A stretch of DNA of 64,000 bases, from positions 24,787,487 to 24,851,486 of the forward strand of contig OZ035960.1 in NCBI GenBank assembly GCA_964034945.1, written 5' to 3'. This stretch comes from Chrysopilus asiliformis (taxonomy: Eukaryota; Arthropoda; Insecta; Diptera; Rhagionidae). Shown one piece after another: positions 59,028 to 64,000 of this stretch (the first letter of the stretch is position 1; every line of letters begins with the position of its first letter). The position numbers were made by a program, and so were the translations under genes. The notes under the pieces are model-generated. The model worked only from the letters and a program-made list of their open reading frames with translations. It was not told where the DNA came from and did no database searches.

Positions 59028-59601
59028 TTTTACACTATTTAAAATATTTACTGCAAGATTAGATTCTAGAATGTGAACTCAACTCAGAGAAGCTCTTAAC
59101 TGAATAATTCCATCCCCGGTTTGTCTTTTTATACAAAAATGGTCTACTCCTTACATGCACATAAAAATCATTAAGTTCAAAGAATTTGGTAATTTCCCTC
59201 CTAATTACAGTGCGCTAATTACAGGGCGTCAACAGGTAATCTTAAAACGATTACACGCATGATGAATTCGCACTCACTCCTAATTAGGCGCATTATCAAC
59301 AGATGTTTTGATTTTTCATTGTGTGTGGTTCTAACGGTCTTGATATAAAGTCCAAAACAATAAATTCATTAGCTTGGGGAAATCCGTCTGTAATAAACTA
59401 TGTTGTAAAAGGTAGAGAGCAGATGTCTAATTTAAAAAAAATCTCCCGCTCCTTTATCTTGACCCAATAATGGATATTACTAATTTTTGCCTGAAATTTA
59501 GGATAATAAAAATGTGTATTAAATAACCTAAGAGCAAGTGATAAATTTAAGAGATCAGTTAGTGTCGAACTTCATTCAAGATCAGTTGAGTCTTTTCCGA
59601 G
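59028..59601. promoter_or_regulatory. Divergent promoter of genes B2 and A2
   Basis: Mirror image of 51064-51666. CAGGTA lies on the + strand at 59233-59238, and CCTAATTAGG plus further TAATTA sites are close by. The A2 initiator TCAGTT is at 59555-59560 and the A2 ATG at 59602. Confidence 0.6.
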
Positions 59602-60312
59602 ATGGGTGCCGCAAATTCTACACAAAATAATCGTTTAATCGATTCTAATGAATTATCAGCCTCCGGACGATCGAACCATCAGTACAAAATTGAAGCTGAG
59701 CCAACATTTGTAACTGTTGGTCTTCACGCTGACAAATGGGAGGAAGAATTGGACGAATTGGCGAAGACTTTCGAATTAGAGAACCTCATGCTGACCGAAT
59801 TAGATCCAATACCGAGATGTTCAACGCCGAGTTTCGAGTGTTTTCACTGTGAACACAACCACTGCTGCACCTGTTGTCTCTACGTCCGCGATTCTCCGCA
59901 GGATGGTATGAGATATGCCGAATTTATCGACCACTTGAAGGATCCTCATGAGAAACTGTTGCATGTCTCAAAAATTCCAGAAGCTGTTTCCGGAAATTCA
60001 TCGCCCGCTTGGTTTCCAGCGTACACTTTTAAGGACCCATTCCAGCTTTGGCCCCGTCCATATATTCACCAGCCCCCCATTCCAAGGGTTATGATTCGGC
60101 CATACTTGTGGTCCTTGGTTTCTTACCAGCATGGTTGGTCGGAAAATAGTCAGGAAGATCGCAAACAACTGGCCACGAGCTACGAATACTTGAATTACTG
60201 TTGGATGAGGTATAAATATCATGAAACAACAATGTGTACAAAGATAAGGCGCACTATCTTACCGATATTAAGGAAATGGAGAAAAACGCCAAAAAAGGGT
60301 GAAAATATTTAA
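59602..60312 (+). CDS. Gene A2: copy of gene A1
   Basis: 236 residues, differing from A1 only at three positions (M70I, R111H and R124K). Position 70 carries Ile as in gene C (DPIPRC), so A2 keeps the likely ancestral residue. The MGAANS lipidation signal and the Cys/His cluster are unchanged. AATAAA at 60329-60334 follows the stop. Confidence 0.8.
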   Translation: MGAANSTQNNRLIDSNELSASGRSNHQYKIEAEPTFVTVGLHADKWEEELDELAKTFELENLMLTELDPIPRCSTPSFECFHCEHNHCCTCCLYVRDSPQDGMRYAEFIDHLKDPHEKLLHVSKIPEAVSGNSSPAWFPAYTFKDPFQLWPRPYIHQPPIPRVMIRPYLWSLVSYQHGWSENSQEDRKQLATSYEYLNYCWMRYKYHETTMCTKIRRTILPILRKWRKTPKKGENI

Positions 60313-60321
60313 AAAATGTTG

Positions 60322-62244
60322 ATATTTTAATAAAAATATTGTAAATTTTGTAATAAAATAAAATATGGTATTAGTTAATTGTTTTTGATTAGCATCTACT
60401 TGAGAAATTAAACAAATCTTTTCAAAAACCGATGAATTTAAATTTTAACAAAGATTAAAAAATCAGCTAGTTTTTTTTTGGGAATTCAAACCTTTTAATC
60501 AAAGTAACTGATGAAAATTTGAAATTCAAAAAAGATACTTCTTGCGTTTTTCCCTCCATGACTTTTAATTGGTCATAATCGCGATTTAAATATGTTTAGT
60601 AAAAATAGCTCAGCTCCTAGAGATATCAGCTGTAATTTTAATCAGCCATTTAGTAAGTGATTATATATTTTTCATCTTTTTTAACTTTAATTAGAGATTC
60701 CTTTTGGCCAAAAACCTATGAATTTTAGTTCGAGATGTCAATAACAAAAAATTTTAATAATATAAATATTGAAATAACTGAAAATTAGAAAACAATTTGC
60801 ATTTTCGTGATTATGGGATGAGATACGTCACGTGATTTTTCGCCGTCTCAAAAACCGCCCTTTTTGTTTAAATTTTTACCGATTTCTTGTATGTGAGTAC
60901 ACCACCGTTACAATTATGGAACCTTTGGCTATGGGGCATATTCGGCAATGGAGCACAAGCTTCCGGAAGCAACAACGATAAATGTAAACGCACACTAATA
61001 AAATTCCAGGAAGCGAAATAAATTCTGACAATATATAAATATATGAATATATGAATATAATGAATATGCTACAATGTCTTTATATTTACAGTGTATTTCA
61101 TATTGATTCAATGTTTCATATTGCATTGGCATTTGATATTCACTAGGTTTACCTAATAATCACGTTTTGGTATGAATTTTTATAACGGAAATATTTAATT
61201 TAGGGCTTTTTGATATAATCAACAAATTTTTTTTTGACAAAGTTTGTTGATTATACCAAATTTTTTTGATTTTCCAACGTTTCGTCAGCTCTCGCAAGTT
61301 TCAGAACAACGGTGTAGGATTCAATGTAACTATTTTTATTTATTTATTGAATTATATGTAGTTTTAAAATAGAGTAGCTAATTTATTTCATTTTTTTTAT
61401 GGACGCAATCATTTTGTAGAAATTTATTTATGTTTAAAGAGCCACTAAAGACGTCTTGCGAAACTGGATGAAACGTTAAGAAATTAAACGAATTTGGTAT
61501 CACCAACAAATTTTGTTTTATTTGACCAAGAGGCCGTTCTCAACAACATTTTTTTAATGTTTTTATTAATTTAATCAAACTAAGTTGAAATTTAGTAGAT
61601 AGGCGTTACACCAGTAAAAAACAGTGTGTTAAGAAAGTTTCGCACCATTCTACGCATTTGATAAAAAATTGAACTTTCCTCCCACTTTACTTCTTTTGTA
61701 AATCATTAACCTATCTTCAGAAAAAGATTAAAGAAATGATTAGTAATCCTGGTAAGGACACAATATTATTATAAATTTCAAAAATTGAAATATGATTTAA
61801 AACTTTCTGAATGTTGATTTTTTCGTAATGGTCCGAAACTTTCTTAACACAGTGTATAGCAAAAAATACCCCTTACCGAATATGCCCGATGATTTCATTT
61901 TTAAAAGTTGAAAACCCATATCGTCGGGTTACTGCAAAAACAAGATAACTCCACTATTTACATTTTTTCAGTTAAGTGCATTTCTACACCTAAAACTTTC
62001 ACCTAGGCCTACTGCATAAACAAGATAAATATCTTACTCATGTTAAACAAAAAGAATCACTGCATCTGTAAAAGATTTATGTAAAAGATCTACATCTGTA
62101 AAAGATCAAAGTTTTTTTTATTAAATTAAGTCTTTCAATTCAGCGAAGGAACTCCGCAGGACATAACTTTGAAAAATCCTACCGAAGGAGCCCCAGATTC
62201 CCCTACTTAGCCTTATAGTCCATTGTTCAAGCTACAGAGCTTGA
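60322..62244. other. Intergenic region with a MITE-like inverted repeat
   Basis: No gene. Imperfect inverted repeats of about 60 bases at 61241-61305 (TTTGTTGATTATACCAAATT…) and 61455-61520 (…GAATTTGGTATCACCAACAA) enclose about 150 bases, probably a MITE. A smaller inverted pair, TTGATATAATCAACAAA / TTTGTTGATTATACCAA, lies at 61208-61260. Confidence 0.5.
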
Positions 62245-63882
62245 ATGAGTATTCAAATTGCGGGAGGCAAAGACCAAACTGGTCTGTGTTTTAATCCATG
62301 AGCAGAAAACTTTTAAATGTTCGAATCCAATTATTTGCGCTTTGTTTGTATTCCTTTCAGATGCCGAAACATCTCACATAGAAGAATATGTCAAATTTCA
62401 GTGCAATTTCAAGGCAAGAAATATCGTTGACATGTCCAAAAATAATTTGTCAATTGAAATGAAAAAGATTCCATTGAGAATAATTTGCAAAGAGAATAAT
62501 TTTAGTCCATCGGAAGAAGAAGAAATAATAAATGCATTACTGCCTTACGATTGCGTTCTGAGAAACTGTTTCACGGAAATAATTAACCAAAAACTCGATA
62601 AAAAATACGGTAAGTAAATAACTTTAGACTCTGTTAAAGAAAATACATTTATTTAAATATTACAGTGGAATGGGGGAATGGGTCATACAACGGAAAATAT
62701 TCTAAAGATAGTGTAGCGAAATTGGAAAATGTATTGTTGCCAGTGAATAAGATTCAGGTAGCATTTGAAAACGCCGTAACTGATTTTTTTATTTCCGTAT
62801 ATATTGCTTATAATCGAGAGATTTTCAAGCAAAATTTTAATATTTTTGATTCGATTGAATTTAATATACTAAAAAATCTAACAAAGGCAAACTTAGCCAG
62901 AGAAATTCAATTATTTGCCGGAATTAATCCCACTAACAGCTTAATGATCAATCAGGACTGCCAGAGTGAGGTTAAACAGGTTGAAAATACAGTACCTGAA
63001 ATCGAGTCGTCCTTGAACAATTCGTATTGTGAAAATGCTTCCCGATTAGCAGTTAATATTTGCAGACGAAGAGATCCGTATTTACAACAAGTTCATAACG
63101 CAATTTACAGTACTGACTATGATTTCATTGTAAACAATTCAAAAGAGTACTTCGAAGCCGCCCAAGATTACGCTTTATTTGATATACTTCCAAAGAAACC
63201 CGACTATGGCCAAGAAAATCGCATCAATGATCGATCTGCCACCATATTTAATGAATCCGGAAATGATGGATTTCCCGCCAGTGGTTTTAAGTCTAGTCGA
63301 TATGATTTCGCAAATTCGGACCTAAAAGCCACAGCAACAATTAGCGAAATCACAACAACAGAAACCTTGACACAAAGTACGACACCCATTCAGATACCTT
63401 CATACTCAGCCACCATTAGCCAGTATCCGGTTTTTATACCCGCCCCCCAATTTGGGGCATATCCGGCGAATTCCAACACAGCTAGAGTTTCTCCCGGTTA
63501 CGTGCATATACCGGTACAGCAGCAAACCCCCATTGTTGGTATTCAACAAACAGGTATGCCATACTTAAATCCAACTTTTTTGCGGATTCAACAAACAGTG
63601 AATCAGCAAGCTCAGTTGAAATACTGTACAACTTCACCACAAATATCTATGCTGCTCAAAGGATCATTGAATGAAACCTACATAAATAACGCAATCATTC
63701 AACAGTATCAGAAGCTAAATTTAATTAGTTCGGTTAACAACCGAGAGATGTTTCTGTACGAAAAAACTTTACAACATGCACAGAAAGTCTCTAAATCCGA
63801 GGTTGCCAATAATAAAACAACTGAAAAACCTAAAACGGTTCAGCAAAAGAAGTCACCTCAAGGGGCAAAGAAGGACATTTAA
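62245..63882 (+). CDS. Uncharacterised 500-aa protein, 3 exons
   Basis: Exons 2 (62361-62609) and 3 (62666-63882) join by a clean GT-AG intron (TACG|GTAAGT … TTACAG|TGGAA) and are confident. Exon 1 is tentative: an ATG at 62245 followed by a donor at 62282 (G|GTCTGT, weak) fits the phase. The protein has a helical N-terminal half (EEEEIINALLPYDCVL; LENVLLPVNKIQVAFENAV), then from about residue 250 a Thr/Ser/Gln/Pro-rich low-complexity part (TTTETLTQSTTP; FIPAPQFGAYPANS; HIPVQQQTPIVGIQQ) and a Lys/Gln-rich end. This resembles RNA-associated or scaffold proteins with prion-like tails. I do not recognise the family. Confidence 0.6.
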
Positions 63883-64000
63883 TTAAATATTTTTCATATT
63901 AAAACAAAACCATTTGAAAATGTATATTTTTTTAGTCTAATGTTGTGTTCATTTTTACAAGTCTGAGACAAAAGTCTGTCGAATAATCATGTGATTTAAA
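63883..64000. other. 3' flank, nothing recognised
   Basis: AT-rich sequence after the stop at 63880-63882. No AATAAA was seen in this short piece. Confidence 0.4.

Larger units (their letters stand above)
58417..60321. repeat. Right arm of ~1.9-kb inverted duplication
   Basis: This is the reverse complement of 50344-52277 with scattered substitutions and small indels. Both copies keep open reading frames, which suggests recent duplication, gene conversion, or both. Confidence 0.95.

Noticed and set aside
62258..62360. Open frame extending upstream of exon 2 of the 500-aa gene
   Set aside because: It begins with a TTG, contains a good acceptor (TTCCTTTCAG) at its end, and is best read as intron.
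1..64000. CRISPR arrays, rRNA, tRNA, bacterial operons
   Set aside because: No regularly spaced repeats, no cloverleaf I could support, and spliced eukaryotic genes throughout.

Overview
The window looks like nuclear DNA from an insect, most likely a dipteran outside Drosophila (an inference). It is very AT-rich. Its genes are split by short GT-AG introns, mostly about 54-110 bp, with one GC-AG intron. Canonical arthropod TATA/Inr promoters are present and there are many small non-autonomous transposons. Nothing bacterial or viral was recognised. All gene models below were built by reading splice sites and frames by eye.

Layout. 1-19247: one long Ras-like (RERG/RASL-type) GTPase gene on + with four coding exons and large repeat-filled introns; a 43-codon in-frame extension follows its UGA stop. 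19248-28574: AT-rich, no gene recognised, with clear transposon relics (Helitron-like, TIR element B, an 18-bp-TIR MITE, a piggyBac-type MITE). 28575-30448 (-): a divergent aromatic amino acid decarboxylase-like gene with altered active-site positions. 32377-33139: a short hAT element with an 8-bp target duplication. It carries one zinc-finger ORF and has landed in the last coding exon of the next gene. 33116-37876 (-): a CIBAR/FAM92 BAR-domain gene whose last seven residues and stop are transposon sequence. Its introns carry element B with a captured piece of the decarboxylase exon, and a 382-bp near-perfect palindrome. 38457-39362: a hAT-type MITE with a nested insertion. 39533-41541 (-): Cdc23/APC8. 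43039-44822 (+): lysosomal phospholipase A2 (PLA2G15-like). 49097-49415 (-): HSBP1. 50344-60321: a large inverted duplication described next. 62245-63882 (+): a 500-residue protein that I do not recognise.

The most unusual region is 50.3-60.3 kb. Two arms of about 1.9 kb, nearly identical and in opposite orientation, each hold the same divergent pair of intronless genes (A, 236 aa; B, 179 aa). Between them lie SERGEF (RCC1 repeats) and two further intronless genes: C, 264 aa, clearly a paralogue of A, and D, 201 aa, which shares only the Cys/His cluster. A and C start with N-myristoylation signals (MGAANS, MGCINS) and share a Ser-Thr-Pro plus Cys/His cluster and a proline-rich segment. This is a locally expanded family of probably small membrane-tethered, metal-binding-type proteins that I cannot assign to a named family. 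CAGGTA motifs (Zelda/TAGteam-like) and TAATTA-rich promoters hint at early embryonic expression, but that is only a hypothesis.

The conserved genes (Cdc23, CIBAR, SERGEF, HSBP1, PLA2G15, Ras-like) have unrelated housekeeping roles, and no pathway clustering is implied.
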